From NCBI GenBank assembly GCA_020025755.1, contig JAHHRO010000076.1, positions 1 through 5,420 of the forward strand: DNA of 5,420 nt, read 5' to 3'. Every line of letters starts with the position of its first letter. Positions within the stretch are counted from its first letter, which is position 1. A program made the translations under genes and the position numbers. The notes below the pieces were generated by a model. That model ran no database searches and was not told the DNA's origin. It saw only the letters and a list, made by a program, of their open reading frames with translations. The DNA comes from Butyricicoccus sp. Lineage in GTDB: Bacteria > Bacillota > Clostridia > Oscillospirales > Butyricicoccaceae. Positions 5,401 through 5,420 of the stretch are shown here, piece after piece.

Positions 5401-5420
5401 AGGGGAATCCAATCCCCCTA
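5400..5420. repeat. Third imperfect palindrome at the window edge
   Basis: TAGGGG ... CCCCTA arms surround AATCCAATC, with one extra C in the right arm. It runs to the last base of the window, so its full extent is unknown. It could be part of a compound terminator or the edge of another element. Confidence 0.4.

Noticed and set aside
1..5420. CRISPR arrays, tRNA or rRNA genes, prophage genes
   Set aside because: No regularly spaced repeats, no cloverleaf-like sequence and no phage or transposase coding sequence were seen in the window.

Overview
This window looks like ordinary chromosomal DNA from a low-to-mid GC Firmicute, most likely a member of class Clostridia. The reasons are strong AGGAGG-type ribosome binding sites, frequent TTG and GTG starts, an AT-rich intergenic region with TTGnnn/TATAAT promoters, a lipoprotein-type solute-binding protein, and protein sequences of clostridial style. 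The placement is inference; no rRNA or marker gene is present.

Layout. Two operons diverge from a 415-bp AT-rich region (2548-2962). The minus-strand operon runs leftward: an MBOAT-family membrane O-acyltransferase (start 2547, end 1102), then a single-pass membrane protein with SGNH-hydrolase-like motifs (TTG start 1089, end 31), closed by a GC-rich hairpin (1-30). These two proteins probably form an extracytoplasmic O-acylation module acting on a cell-surface polymer. No polymer-synthesis or dlt genes are in view, so the substrate is unknown.

The plus-strand operon runs rightward and is a complete polar amino acid ABC importer in canonical order: lipoprotein solute-binding protein (2963-3745), permease (3845-4630) and ATPase (4611-5339). 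A hairpin lies between the binding protein and the permease. The permease and ATPase reading frames overlap by 20 nt. The operon ends in stacked palindromes (5345-5420) that include a likely terminator.

The most informative non-coding signal is an 18-bp palindrome at 2762-2779, TATGAATAAATATTCATA. It matches the ArgR/AhrC ARG-box consensus at every defined position. This suggests control by arginine and makes arginine or a related basic amino acid the leading candidate substrate of the importer. A weaker box-like dyad lies on the -10 element of the importer promoter. I found no wholly new system. The main points to follow up are the arginine-control hypothesis, the self-contained MBOAT/SGNH pair, and the stacked palindromes at the right edge.
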